Positions 46,068 through 54,647 of a stretch of DNA of 64,000 bases are shown here, piece after piece. The translations under genes were made by a program, and so were the position numbers. Position 1 is the stretch's first letter. Each line of letters starts with the position of its first letter. The notes under the pieces are model-generated. The model did not search any database, was not told where the DNA came from, and saw nothing but the letters and a program-made list of their open reading frames with translations. Source of the DNA: Spongiibacter tropicus DSM 19543 (GTDB lineage: Bacteria > Pseudomonadota > Gammaproteobacteria > Pseudomonadales > Spongiibacteraceae). Where the stretch lies: assembly GCF_000420325.1 (NCBI RefSeq), contig NZ_ATUS01000002.1, forward strand, positions 278,573 through 342,572. The letters are read 5' to 3'.

Positions 46068-46766
46068 CTAGCGCAGGCCCGACCAGCGAAACGCGCGCCG
46101 CAAAAACTGCGTCGCGTTGTCACGGACAATCTCCCCGTGAGCCATGACCAGCACCTCGGGCTGCCAGGCCAGTATCTGCTGAAGGTGCTGACGTACAAGC
46201 CGCCGCGAAAACAGAAAGCTCAAACGCCAGTCCAGCGGCATCTTGCCATGGGGGGCAACGATGCCAGTAAGACGCGCCAGCACGCGCTGCCAGGGGCGGA
46301 AGGCCTCCGGTGAGAAGTTCTCAACCAAGTGCACGGTCGACGTTCGATGAAAAAACACCGCCTCCTCCATCGCCCGGGAGCCGGTAAACATGAGCGTATT
46401 GATCTCCGCCTGCCAGGGCATCGCCTCATTGCCAAGCTCGCCGGTGAAGTGAATATCCGGCCGCTTTGCCATGACTTTTGCCGTGCCGTACACCTCCGCA
46501 GCCGGGCAGTGCTGCTGCCAGTCTTTCAAAAACAGATGGTGCAGCGCATTGGGCGCTATCAGATAGCGAACCGGGCCCAGCTCCGCCAGCGCGTCTGCCA
46601 GTTCAGCGCTGTGGCGAACCGGGCTGTGCACCCAGAGGCCGCCATCACTCAGCCGGATAACCGTCATCCGTGTGCGATAAGGCAGGCCCAGAAACGACAC
46701 AGTTTCCCCGTCGACCAGCCAGAGATTTTCTGCCAGTTTTTCCATTACAACGCGCGATCCCGTCAT
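46068..46766 (-). CDS. DUF4336 family protein (metallo-beta-lactamase-like)
   Basis: About 232 residues from the ATG at 46766 (weak GGAA site); ATGs at 46784 and 46745 are alternatives. Family features are ENLWLVDGETVSFLGLPYRTRMTVIRL at the start (written in parts: ENLWLVDG, LPYRTRMTVIRL), IAPNALHHLFLKDW, FTGELGNEAMPW, STVHLVENFSPEAF and the final VMAHGEIV. The HH and HGE positions suggest a degenerate metallo-hydrolase. No assigned function. Confidence 0.78.
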   Translation of the reverse strand: MTGSRVVMEKLAENLWLVDGETVSFLGLPYRTRMTVIRLSDGGLWVHSPVRHSAELADALAELGPVRYLIAPNALHHLFLKDWQQHCPAAEVYGTAKVMAKRPDIHFTGELGNEAMPWQAEINTLMFTGSRAMEEAVFFHRTSTVHLVENFSPEAFRPWQRVLARLTGIVAPHGKMPLDWRLSFLFSRRLVRQHLQQILAWQPEVLVMAHGEIVRDNATQFLRRAFRWSGLR

Positions 46767-47179
46767 TGTTTTCCGGTCAGCCATACGCCGCCAGTATGGC
46801 CGCCAATTTTCGCAACATTTTGTTGCATAAGCGTTTTTTCGCACAGTGATTGTGCGCAGCCCCACTGATAGCGGCGGCGAAAACACGGCCTGGCGACTCG
46901 CTCCATCGCCACGGCTCATCGGCGATCGCGCGTTTTTTAAGCACGCCACCCGCGCCGTTTTCCACCGCCCGGCATGATTTCTGCAGCCTGTTTGAGACAC
47001 AAGGGACTCTCAACCCCCTCGGATCGGCCCCGGACGAAAGCCTCAGGGCCACCGAAAAATCGGCGAATAATCGCCCCGGGGTTTAGCAAAGCCTTGCTGT
47101 GCAGCCACTCTAACTGTGCCGCTAAGCGGCAGCGCTTCGCTAAGCTCCTGGACACTGTTTCACAACACAGGAGTGATCA
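46767..47179. promoter_or_regulatory. divergent intergenic region with two palindromes
   Basis: This 413-base gap separates the DUF4336 gene (minus) from the glucosylglycerol genes (plus). No credible gene is seen. Two operator-like palindromes occur: GCAACA/TGTTGC around TTT at 46812-46826, and CGCACA/TGTGCG around a five-base spacer near 46840-46856. Either could bind a dimeric regulator; neither matches a factor I can name. Confidence 0.4.
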
Positions 47180-49456
47180 ATGCTACTTGCAACGGACCTC
47201 GACGGCACCTTTCTGGCAGGTGATCCGGAGAGCCGACTGAAACTGTACCAGCTCATTTCCGCTCACCCCGATATTCAACTGGCCTTTGTCACCGGACGCG
47301 GTCTGGAATCGGTGATCCCCCTGCTGTCCGACCCGACGATTCCCGAGCCGGACTACATTATTTGCGACGTGGGCTGCACCGTGGTCCACGGTGAATCCCG
47401 ACAGGCCGTGCAGCCTATTCAAGGCAGTATCGATGCCCTCTGGCCCGGCGCCCAAACCATCGAAGCTGCATTGGAAAGTATAGAGGGGCTACAACGTCAA
47501 GAGGTGCCACAGGAACGTCGTGTCTCCTATTTCTGCGAGCGCAGTGCCGTCACCGACGAGCTGGTTGCCATCGGTGAATCGCTGAACTGTGACGTGCTGT
47601 TTTCGGCAGGCAAATACCTCGACTTTCTGCCCCGCGGCGTCAACAAGGGTCGCACGCTGATACAGCTCGTGGAGCATCTTGGTATCGACCCGGAACTGGT
47701 GATGGTGGCCGGCGACACCCTCAATGACCTGTCGATGTACCAGCAGGGATTCAAGGGCGTTTGCGTGGGCGAGTCCGAGCGCGAACTGCTGGAGCAAACC
47801 GAGCATCAGGCGCGGATTTATCACGCCGAACGCCCCGGCTGTGGCGGCATTCTCGAGGCCTTCGAACACTTCGGCTTTCTCGGTCATGCCGGTATCGAAG
47901 CCGAAGTGCCGGACAATGTGAAATCCGGCAAATCAGATCTGGTCATGGTTTACCACCGCCTTCCCTATGAGGAAGTGGTGGAAAACGGTGAGCTGATCCG
48001 CCGCCGCCCCAAATCCCCCAACGGCATCATTCCCACTCTGCTGAGTTTCTTTGCCGGTGGCACCTCCGGTGCCTGGGTCGCCTGGTCGATTGACGACCCG
48101 GAACAGGGCCCCTTCCAGACCCACACGGATGTCGATACCAGTCGCTATGAAAAACTGGTGGCCGCACGCGTGCCACTGAGCAAAAGCGACGTGGATATCT
48201 TCTACAAGAAATTTTCCAAGGAGGCCTTCTGGCCCACGCTTCACACCTTCTGGGAGCGCGCCAGCTTTCGCGACGAACACTGGCAGGTCTTTCTCAAGGT
48301 GAACCGCCTGTTTGCCGAGAGGGCGGCGCAGGAAGCAGCGGAAAATGCCGTGGTTTGGATTCACGACTACAACCTGTGGATGGTGCCCGCCTACCTGCGT
48401 GAGCTGCGCCCGGATGTCACCATTGCGTTCTTCCACCACACCTACTTCCCGTCGGCGGATGTGTTCAATGTGCTGCCCTGGCGCCGCGATATTATCGGCA
48501 GCCTGCTGCACTGTGATTACATCGGCTTTCACATTCCGCGTCAGGCCGAGAACTTTGTCGATGTCGCGCGCGGCGTGACGCCACTGGAAGTCACCGAGAA
48601 ACAGAGCTGCGCACCGCGCTATCTCACCTACGGCTGCGCGGTTGGCCTCGACGAGATGAGCACCGAGATCAAAGTGAACGACCGTCGCATCGGGCTCGGC
48701 GCCCACCCGGTCGGGCTGGATTTGAACCGGGTGAAAAGCGCCTTGGCCAACACGGACATTCAGGCTCGCATGGAATCCCTGCGCGAAGAACTGAGTGGCA
48801 CGCGCATGGTGCTGTCGGTAGAGCGACTGGATTTCACCAAAGGCATTATCGAAAAACTCGATGCCTATGAACGCATGCTCAACGAGCATCCGGAATTGCT
48901 CGGCAAGGTCACGCTGCTCATGGTCTGCGTGCCCGCCGCCGAGGGCATGACGATTTACGAAGAGCTGCAATCGCAGATTGAACAAACCGTGGGCCGGATC
49001 AACGGACGCTTCTCGCGGGTGGGCTGGACACCCCTGCAGTTCTTCTTCCGCTCGCTGCCCTTTGAAGAACTGGTGGCCTACTACGCCATGGCCGATGTGA
49101 TGTGGATTACCCCGCTGCGCGACGGCTTGAATCTGGTGGCCAAGGAATACGTCGCGACTCAGGGCCTGACCGATGGCAGCGGCGTGCTGGTGCTGTCAGA
49201 GTTTGCCGGGGCCGCCGCCGAACTGCGCGGCGCCATCCTCGCCAATCCCCATCATCCACAGGAGCTTGCAGACACCTGTTACTACGCGCTGGCAATGAGC
49301 CGCAGCGAAGCCCGCGACCGACTCAGTGAAGCCTATGAAATTGTCTGTCGCTACGACATTGCGCTGTGGGGTCAGGAGTTTGTCGATGCCGTCACTCACC
49401 GGCGCGACCAGCGTCTGCAGCCGGTCACCGCACTGCCCGGCTGTGCCGTGGCCTAG
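47180..49456 (+). CDS. ggpPS: bifunctional glucosylglycerol-phosphate phosphatase/synthase (GgpP-GgpS fusion)
   Basis: A 758-residue fusion. Residues 1-240 form a HAD phosphatase of the sucrose-phosphatase type (DLDGT at 6-10, VTGRG, late VAGDTLND). Residues 250-740 form a GT20 glycosyltransferase opening LVMVYHRLPYEEVVENGEL and SPNGIIPTLLSFF, which is the start of glucosylglycerol-phosphate synthase rather than trehalose-phosphate synthase. Also seen are WIHDYNLWMVP and PLRDGLNLVAKEYV. Together they would make the osmolyte glucosylglycerol from ADP- or GDP-glucose and glycerol-3-phosphate. ACAGGAG precedes the start. The downstream phosphorylase gene supports the assignment. Confidence 0.88.
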   Translation: MLLATDLDGTFLAGDPESRLKLYQLISAHPDIQLAFVTGRGLESVIPLLSDPTIPEPDYIICDVGCTVVHGESRQAVQPIQGSIDALWPGAQTIEAALESIEGLQRQEVPQERRVSYFCERSAVTDELVAIGESLNCDVLFSAGKYLDFLPRGVNKGRTLIQLVEHLGIDPELVMVAGDTLNDLSMYQQGFKGVCVGESERELLEQTEHQARIYHAERPGCGGILEAFEHFGFLGHAGIEAEVPDNVKSGKSDLVMVYHRLPYEEVVENGELIRRRPKSPNGIIPTLLSFFAGGTSGAWVAWSIDDPEQGPFQTHTDVDTSRYEKLVAARVPLSKSDVDIFYKKFSKEAFWPTLHTFWERASFRDEHWQVFLKVNRLFAERAAQEAAENAVVWIHDYNLWMVPAYLRELRPDVTIAFFHHTYFPSADVFNVLPWRRDIIGSLLHCDYIGFHIPRQAENFVDVARGVTPLEVTEKQSCAPRYLTYGCAVGLDEMSTEIKVNDRRIGLGAHPVGLDLNRVKSALANTDIQARMESLREELSGTRMVLSVERLDFTKGIIEKLDAYERMLNEHPELLGKVTLLMVCVPAAEGMTIYEELQSQIEQTVGRINGRFSRVGWTPLQFFFRSLPFEELVAYYAMADVMWITPLRDGLNLVAKEYVATQGLTDGSGVLVLSEFAGAAAELRGAILANPHHPQELADTCYYALAMSRSEARDRLSEAYEIVCRYDIALWGQEFVDAVTHRRDQRLQPVTALPGCAVA

Positions 49457-49546
49457 CGTCAACGGCTGAACTCTACCAGGCACCGGAAACACCGGGCGGT
49501 CGTCATACCGCCCGGCACAACAAGCAATAACACGCGGGAGAACATC

Positions 49547-50989
49547 ATGTCGCTGAGAAACGGCATTCAACTCATCTGCTACCCCAACCGCATTGGGCAA
49601 GATCTGAAAGACCTCAAAACCGTGGTGGATACGCACCTGTCCGACGCCATTTGCGGCCTGCATATTCTGCCGTTCTTTCCGTCAAATGCAGACAACGGCT
49701 TCTCGCCACTGACGCACAAGGAAGTCGATCCGGCCTTTGGCAGCTGGGATGATATCGAAGCGCTGTCAGCGGAATACGATCTCTGCGTGGACTTGACGGT
49801 CAACCACATCTCCGACGAATCGCCGGAGTTCACCGACTTCATTGCCAAGGGCTTCGATTCCGAATACGCGGAGCTGTTTGTCCACGTCGACAAGTTTGGC
49901 GACATCAGCCCGGACGATATGGCGAAGATTCATATCCGCAAAGAGAAGGAACCGTTTCGCGAAGTGACGCTCGCCAACGGCGACACCACCCGCGTGTGGT
50001 GTACCTTCACCGAGCAGCAGATAGACCTGAATTACGAATCGGAACTGGCCTACCGACTGATGGAAGGCTATATTGCCTTTCTTACCGGCAAGGGTGTCAA
50101 ACTGCTGCGGCTGGATGCCTTTGGCTATACCACCAAGCGCATCGGCACCAGTTGCTTTCTGGTCGAGCCCGAGGTCTACCGTATCCTCGACTGGATTAAC
50201 GAGGTGGCCTATAAACACGGCGCCGAATGCCTGCCCGAAGTGCACGACCACACCAGCTATCAGTACGCTATCGCGCGCCGCAATATGCACCCCTACGGCT
50301 TTGCGCTGCCACCCCTGCTGCTCTATTCACTGCTCGACGCCAACAGCGTCTATCTGAAAAACTGGCTGCGCATGTGTCCGCGCAATATGGTCACTGTGCT
50401 CGATACCCACGACGGTATTTGCATTCCCGATGTCGAGGGCGTACTGCCCGACGAAAAAATCCGCGTGCTGATCGACAACATCGATGCCCGCAGCGCCGAC
50501 CCGATCATGCGTCGCTCGGCAGCGAACATTCACAGTGTCGGCGCCATCTACCAGCTCACCTGTACGTTTTACGATGCACTGATGCAGAACGACGATGCCT
50601 ACATCGCCGCCCGCGCTATCCAGTTCTTCACGCCCGGTATTCCTCAGGTGTATTACGTCGGCCTGTTTGCCGGTTGCAACGACCCCGAGCTGATGGAAGA
50701 AACCGGCGAGCTGCGCGATATCAACCGGCATTTCTACAGTCTGGAAGAGGTGGAAGACGAGGTCGAGAAACCCGTCGTCAAACGCCTGCTGGCGCTCATG
50801 CGCTTCAGAAACAATTACCCGGCATTCGACGGCCACTTCGAACTGAACTACTCCAACGATTCCAGTGTGGCGATGGCCTGGCGCCACGGCGAGTACTACT
50901 GCCATCTCTTTGTGGATTTGAATTTCAACACCAGCAAAATTGAGTATGTCGACGTGGAAAGCGGGGAGAGTCTCAGCCTGAGTTTCTGA
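49547..50989 (+). CDS. GH13_18 phosphorylase, probably glucosylglycerol phosphorylase
   Basis: A 480-residue sucrose-phosphorylase-like protein. Catalytic residues fall at D190 (RLDAFGYT), E231 (LPEVHDH) and D289 (DTHDGI), almost the same numbers as in bifidobacterial sucrose phosphorylase. GH13_18 includes sucrose, sucrose-6'-phosphate, glucosylglycerate and 2-O-alpha-glucosylglycerol phosphorylases; sequence motifs alone do not choose between them. Lying 90 bases behind the glucosylglycerol-phosphate synthase fusion favours phosphorolysis of glucosylglycerol, recycling the solute when osmotic stress ends. GGGAG precedes the start. Confidence 0.85.
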   Translation: MSLRNGIQLICYPNRIGQDLKDLKTVVDTHLSDAICGLHILPFFPSNADNGFSPLTHKEVDPAFGSWDDIEALSAEYDLCVDLTVNHISDESPEFTDFIAKGFDSEYAELFVHVDKFGDISPDDMAKIHIRKEKEPFREVTLANGDTTRVWCTFTEQQIDLNYESELAYRLMEGYIAFLTGKGVKLLRLDAFGYTTKRIGTSCFLVEPEVYRILDWINEVAYKHGAECLPEVHDHTSYQYAIARRNMHPYGFALPPLLLYSLLDANSVYLKNWLRMCPRNMVTVLDTHDGICIPDVEGVLPDEKIRVLIDNIDARSADPIMRRSAANIHSVGAIYQLTCTFYDALMQNDDAYIAARAIQFFTPGIPQVYYVGLFAGCNDPELMEETGELRDINRHFYSLEEVEDEVEKPVVKRLLALMRFRNNYPAFDGHFELNYSNDSSVAMAWRHGEYYCHLFVDLNFNTSKIEYVDVESGESLSLSF

Positions 50990-50997
50990 GCAGCGAC

Positions 50998-51035
50998 GGC
51001 GTCGGCAAGGCCATTCAGCCGTTGCCGACGCCTTT
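50998..51035 (+). terminator. rho-independent terminator after phosphorylase
   Basis: A GGCGTCGGCAA/TTGCCGACGCC stem with extra GGC/GCC pairs and an ATTCA loop is followed by TTT. It overlaps the last codons of the convergent DUF2214 gene. Confidence 0.75.
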
Positions 51036-51449
51036 GGCAATGAGCACCGCCAGCAATGGGAAGATCATCAGCAACAGCAGTTCCAGGCGTTTAATCAGCA
51101 CGATTGACGGGGAAACCGCCAATACGTCGCTGGCCTGTCGCTGCAAATTGAGCAGCGCAACCGTCGGAAACAAGGACATCACGGCCACCAGCACAAACAA
51201 GCCTAGCTTGGCGTGGAACAGCGGATTAGCGCTGTAAAAGGCCGACGCCTTGCCCACCATCAACCAAAGCAGCAAACCTGCTGCCAGAATGATCATCGCC
51301 GCCAGACCGTAGACCCGGTCCAGCAACAACAGACGTCGGAGTTCGCGGCGTGGCAAGCGGTGCGACAGCAAGAGATTCTGCGCCACCAGCATCGCAGCCA
51401 GCAGCATGATGCCGACAAAGTGCGCGTAACGAACCAGCGTATCGTCCAT
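51015..51449 (-). CDS. DUF2214 family membrane protein
   Basis: A 144-residue protein with four hydrophobic helices (about 8-27, 50-72, 84-106 and 120-140). It opens MDDTLVRYAHFVGIMLLAA, with RYAHFVG and KLGLFVLVAVMSLFPT matching the DUF2214 pattern. Function unknown. The start at 51449 has AGAAGG close upstream; the frame continues to 51545 through the end of the APC permease gene. Confidence 0.82.
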   Translation of the reverse strand: MDDTLVRYAHFVGIMLLAAMLVAQNLLLSHRLPRRELRRLLLLDRVYGLAAMIILAAGLLLWLMVGKASAFYSANPLFHAKLGLFVLVAVMSLFPTVALLNLQRQASDVLAVSPSIVLIKRLELLLLMIFPLLAVLIAKGVGNG

Positions 51450-51468
51450 AGCCTTCTGTTCCCTGCAT

Positions 51469-52800
51469 TCAGGATGGGTGGCGGCGGTGCTGCTTTCGCG
51501 AGAAAAACCACGAGCCGACGCTGAGTATCGCATAGAGCGTGACAATGAAAACCAGCTGCTCGGGCTGGTTCCGGTATTCGTAGCTGAAAATCAGCACCGT
51601 CCCCACCAGCAAGCCCAGAAACGCGATCACGGTCACCAGCAGTGACGACTGGGTCTGCGCTCGAATACGAAAGTTGGCATAGGCCATCAACAGCGACACC
51701 AGCAAGAAGGTCACGCTGGCAAACTCCAGAATCATCTGCAGGCTGCCTGCAAGAATCAAGGCGAACGCCAACGCCGCCATGCTGAGGATCGCATACACGG
51801 GAATACGGTTCTTGCGCGTCGCCAACGCCGCCGGGAAAAAGCCATCCGCCGCAATCACCGCCATCTGTCGCGACGCGCCAAACACCGTTCCACTGATAGC
51901 ACTGCTGGTGGCTAACATCGCGCCCAGCACCACCAGATCAGTGCCCCAATGGCCCAGCACATTATTGGTTCCCGCCGCCAGTGCATACTCTTCATTGGCG
52001 ATGATTTCATCAAAGGGAATCGCCAGGATGGCCCCCAGCGAAATAACAAAGTAAATCAGAATGGCGATGAAAATGGCCGAGTAAATCGCGCGCGGAATAT
52101 TCCGTTCCGGCTCGTCCATTTCGTTCACCGCGTTAATCACCAGCTGAAAACCCTCGTAGGCCACAAAGGTCAGCGAGGCGACGATCAGCACCGAGATCAT
52201 ACTGACCTCGCCCTGCTGCTCCAGCAATACCGGCAGCGTGGTCTGGCTGTTATTAATCAGTACAAAGGAAATAATCGCGAGAATCACCAGCTTGGTATAC
52301 ACCATCAGATCCTCGATCTTGCCCATGCCCTTCACGCTCCAGACATTAATCAGCGTAAAGACCGCAATCACTGCACCGGCCACCAGCTTGCGCACCATCT
52401 CGCTGTCGGAGAAGGCAAAACGGCTGATCGCATACGAGGAAAACGTATAGGCATACAATGCCAGCGTGCTGATATAGCCGAAGATAATCCACCAGCCGAT
52501 CAGCGAGGCCGCAAACGGCGAGCCCGGAAATGTGCGTTTGAAGAACGAGTAGGTGGCGCCCTCATCCTTGTAGTACACACCCAGCTTGATATAGGAGTAG
52601 GCCGCGAGCGACGCAATCAGGCCACCCACCAGAATAACCACCGGCGTGAACACACCGACCATCGCGACAGATATCCCCAGAATGGTGAAGATACCGCCGC
52701 CCACCATGCCACCCAGCGCAATCGCGACCAGTTCGGGGACGCCCAGCGTTTTACCGCGACTGCGGTGTGAGGACCGGGAGGGACGCTTGTGAAATATCAT
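51469..52800 (-). CDS. APC-superfamily amino acid/polyamine permease
   Basis: A 443-residue twelve-helix transporter with the APC helix-1 motif ALGGMVGGGIFTILG and the conserved AFVAYEGFQLVINAVNEMDEPERNIPRAI loop (seen in parts). TSSAISGTVFGASRQM follows. The group covers amino acid and polyamine antiporters and uptake systems; substrate unassigned. The first 15 residues are basic and cytoplasmic. DUF2214 follows after 19 bases. Confidence 0.88.
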   Translation of the reverse strand: MIFHKRPSRSSHRSRGKTLGVPELVAIALGGMVGGGIFTILGISVAMVGVFTPVVILVGGLIASLAAYSYIKLGVYYKDEGATYSFFKRTFPGSPFAASLIGWWIIFGYISTLALYAYTFSSYAISRFAFSDSEMVRKLVAGAVIAVFTLINVWSVKGMGKIEDLMVYTKLVILAIISFVLINNSQTTLPVLLEQQGEVSMISVLIVASLTFVAYEGFQLVINAVNEMDEPERNIPRAIYSAIFIAILIYFVISLGAILAIPFDEIIANEEYALAAGTNNVLGHWGTDLVVLGAMLATSSAISGTVFGASRQMAVIAADGFFPAALATRKNRIPVYAILSMAALAFALILAGSLQMILEFASVTFLLVSLLMAYANFRIRAQTQSSLLVTVIAFLGLLVGTVLIFSYEYRNQPEQLVFIVTLYAILSVGSWFFSRKQHRRHPS

Positions 52801-52958
52801 TCGGAACCTGCTGACAAGGGTCAGGCCGCGTCATAAATCGAACACAGCCACAGGAACCATACTGCCCGGCGTCGACAGAATCCACGAAAAAGTAACGCGG
52901 CCTGCCGAATAAACTGCCGACATGTTCCGGCAGGGCTAATCTAGCGATAGAGATACGC

Positions 52959-53816
52959 CTAACGATAGAGATACTTGGGATCGAGACCCAGACGCTGGCA
53001 GCTTTGCACAGCAGGTGATTGCTTGATAACAATGCGATCGCCCAAGTAGCCCAGATAGCGAATCATAAGGCGCTCCCAACCTCGCAGACGGGCTGCTTTC
53101 TCGAGTTGAAGCTGCTGCTGCAAGGTCTCGGGTATCAGCGACACCGCGGCGCGGATCATCATGCCTTGAAAGGGGCGCAGCAGACCGGGCAATGCCGGCG
53201 TCTCTTTCATGATAGCGAGAAACTCCGCAATAACCGGCGTCGGGCCGAGCTGCGGCTGCATTGCCTTGAAGTGCTCGTCACATTCCTGCTCGCTGTGCGG
53301 ACAACCCGGCGCGCCGTACATGGCCGCACTCGCCAGCGCTTCCGAGTAAAAGGCATCTCGGTCCGCTTGCGGCAGGGAATACACAAACTGGCAGTAGGCC
53401 TGCAAAAACCCGAAAGACGCCGTGGTATGCACCCAGTTCATCAACGGCGCTTGCAGGGCTTTATATTCGCGACCATGCTCATCGACACCCTTTACCTGAG
53501 CATGCTGGCGGTTGACGCCGCGAATCAATCTGCGGGCGACTGACTCGGCGCCGTAGACCGTGACCATTGCCGCCAAACCGGTGCGTTTAAGGCGCGGCAA
53601 TGGCTGATCGCGAAAACTGGTGTGATCCCATACCCCGGCACGAATGCGCGGTTCAGCCAGCTCCAGAACCGTTGCTGTGATACCGCCGATAAACATGGCG
53701 ACGGGATTCTTGAACACGTGCCAGGATACAGACTCGGGAGGCAGCGCCGCCGCCTCGCCAAAGGGCTCCAGAAAGCTGATATTGCGCATATCCACCGGGC
53801 TTTGCTCGCCTGTCAT
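52959..53816 (-). CDS. oxygenase MpaB-like (DUF2236) protein
   Basis: A 285-residue soluble helical protein of the DUF2236/MpaB heme family. It has the N-terminal FKNPVAMFIGGITATVLELAEPRIRAGV region and the central NWVHTTASFGFLQAY with the presumed heme-ligand histidine. Family members include latex-clearing protein and MpaB, which cleave or oxidise hydrophobic substrates with a b-type heme. The substrate here is unknown. It ends with a repeated RYLGYLGDR-type helix. Confidence 0.82.
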   Translation of the reverse strand: MTGEQSPVDMRNISFLEPFGEAAALPPESVSWHVFKNPVAMFIGGITATVLELAEPRIRAGVWDHTSFRDQPLPRLKRTGLAAMVTVYGAESVARRLIRGVNRQHAQVKGVDEHGREYKALQAPLMNWVHTTASFGFLQAYCQFVYSLPQADRDAFYSEALASAAMYGAPGCPHSEQECDEHFKAMQPQLGPTPVIAEFLAIMKETPALPGLLRPFQGMMIRAAVSLIPETLQQQLQLEKAARLRGWERLMIRYLGYLGDRIVIKQSPAVQSCQRLGLDPKYLYR

Positions 53817-54037
53817 AAGGTCTCCGAGACTGCTTTCAAATGCTGGCCCATAGACTAACCAAGTCCACCGCGCCTTTTAGTTCCCAGAGAACAGATTTTG
53901 TCGGGAGGTGCCAACGCACTAACGCGCCCCCTTGTCGCTCATCGAGATTGCCAACTACAGTGCCGGGCAGAGATTGGAATTCGCCATTGTCCCGCCTACC
54001 GCCTGCAAGGGGAGACGCCCCTCGCAGGCAAGGATTA

Positions 54038-54383
54038 CTACCCCCGCTCCTGATACTGGCTGAGCGCCTGCATGGCCTCAATGCCATAGACCACAGACGG
54101 ACCGCCCCCCCATCAGAATTGCCACCGATACCGTCTCGGCAATCTCCCCCTGACTCGCTCCGGCCTCCATGGCATCGTGCACGTGAAAACTGATGCAGCC
54201 ATCGCAGCGGACAGTAATGGCGATACCCAGAGCAATCAGCTCCTTGGTTTTGGTATCGAGCGCGCCGGGCTTCAGGCTGGCTTCGTGCAACGCCCCAAAG
54301 CCCTGCATCACCTCGGGAATCTCCACCCCCAGCTTGCCCATCCACTCGTTCAACTCTTGAAAATGTGCAGGAAAATCTTTCAT
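54038..54383 (-). pseudogene. AhpD/carboxymuconolactone decarboxylase-like gene, frameshifted
   Basis: Starting at ATG 54383 (AAGGAG upstream) the product reads as a CMD/AhpD-fold protein of about 114 residues: LNEWMGKLGVEIPEVMQGF, TKTKELIALGIAITVRCDGCISFHVHDA (in parts, with the CxxC-like CDGC and HxxxA), then AILMGG. In a run of seven G (54105-54111) the frame is lost and stops at 54078. Removing one G restores the usual GGPSVVYGIEAMQALSQYQ ending with a stop at 54038-54040. Either a real frameshift, a phase-variable tract, or a sequencing error. Confidence 0.8.
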
Positions 54384-54647
54384 ACCACGCTCCTTATGCT
54401 TCGCAGAAAACCGGTGCCGTACATCACCGCCAAGATCTTGGGATCTCAACGTGTAAGTAGTGAAGCACAAAAGCGGGGCGTGCTCTGCCTCGGATTCGTG
54501 ACAGACGGCATTGCGCGGCATTGTCGTCGACAGCGGTTCAGCGACCGACAAACGGATAGCCATCGTCAAGCGGTGATAGAAATGCTACTGCGCGCAGAGC
54601 AAAGAGCGCCTGCGGCAGTTGCTAGAGAAACAAACACGGATCAGCGA

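Noticed and set aside
46785..47000. N-terminal extension of the DUF4336 gene
   Set aside because: Arg/Ser/Cys-rich residues unlike the family; it crosses the operator-like palindromes.
47933..48985. 350-codon minus-strand frame inside the ggpPS gene
   Set aside because: Antisense to the GT20 domain; no recognisable protein features.
47180..49456. Trehalose-6-phosphate synthase reading of the GT20 domain
   Set aside because: The N-terminal YHRLPYEEV and SPNGI segments and the HAD fusion match glucosylglycerol-phosphate synthase better, and no otsB gene is present.
54002..54028. Inverted repeat CCTGC-GGGG/CCCC-GCAGG after the AhpD-like gene as terminator
   Set aside because: Stem has mismatches and no T tract, so it was not listed as a feature.
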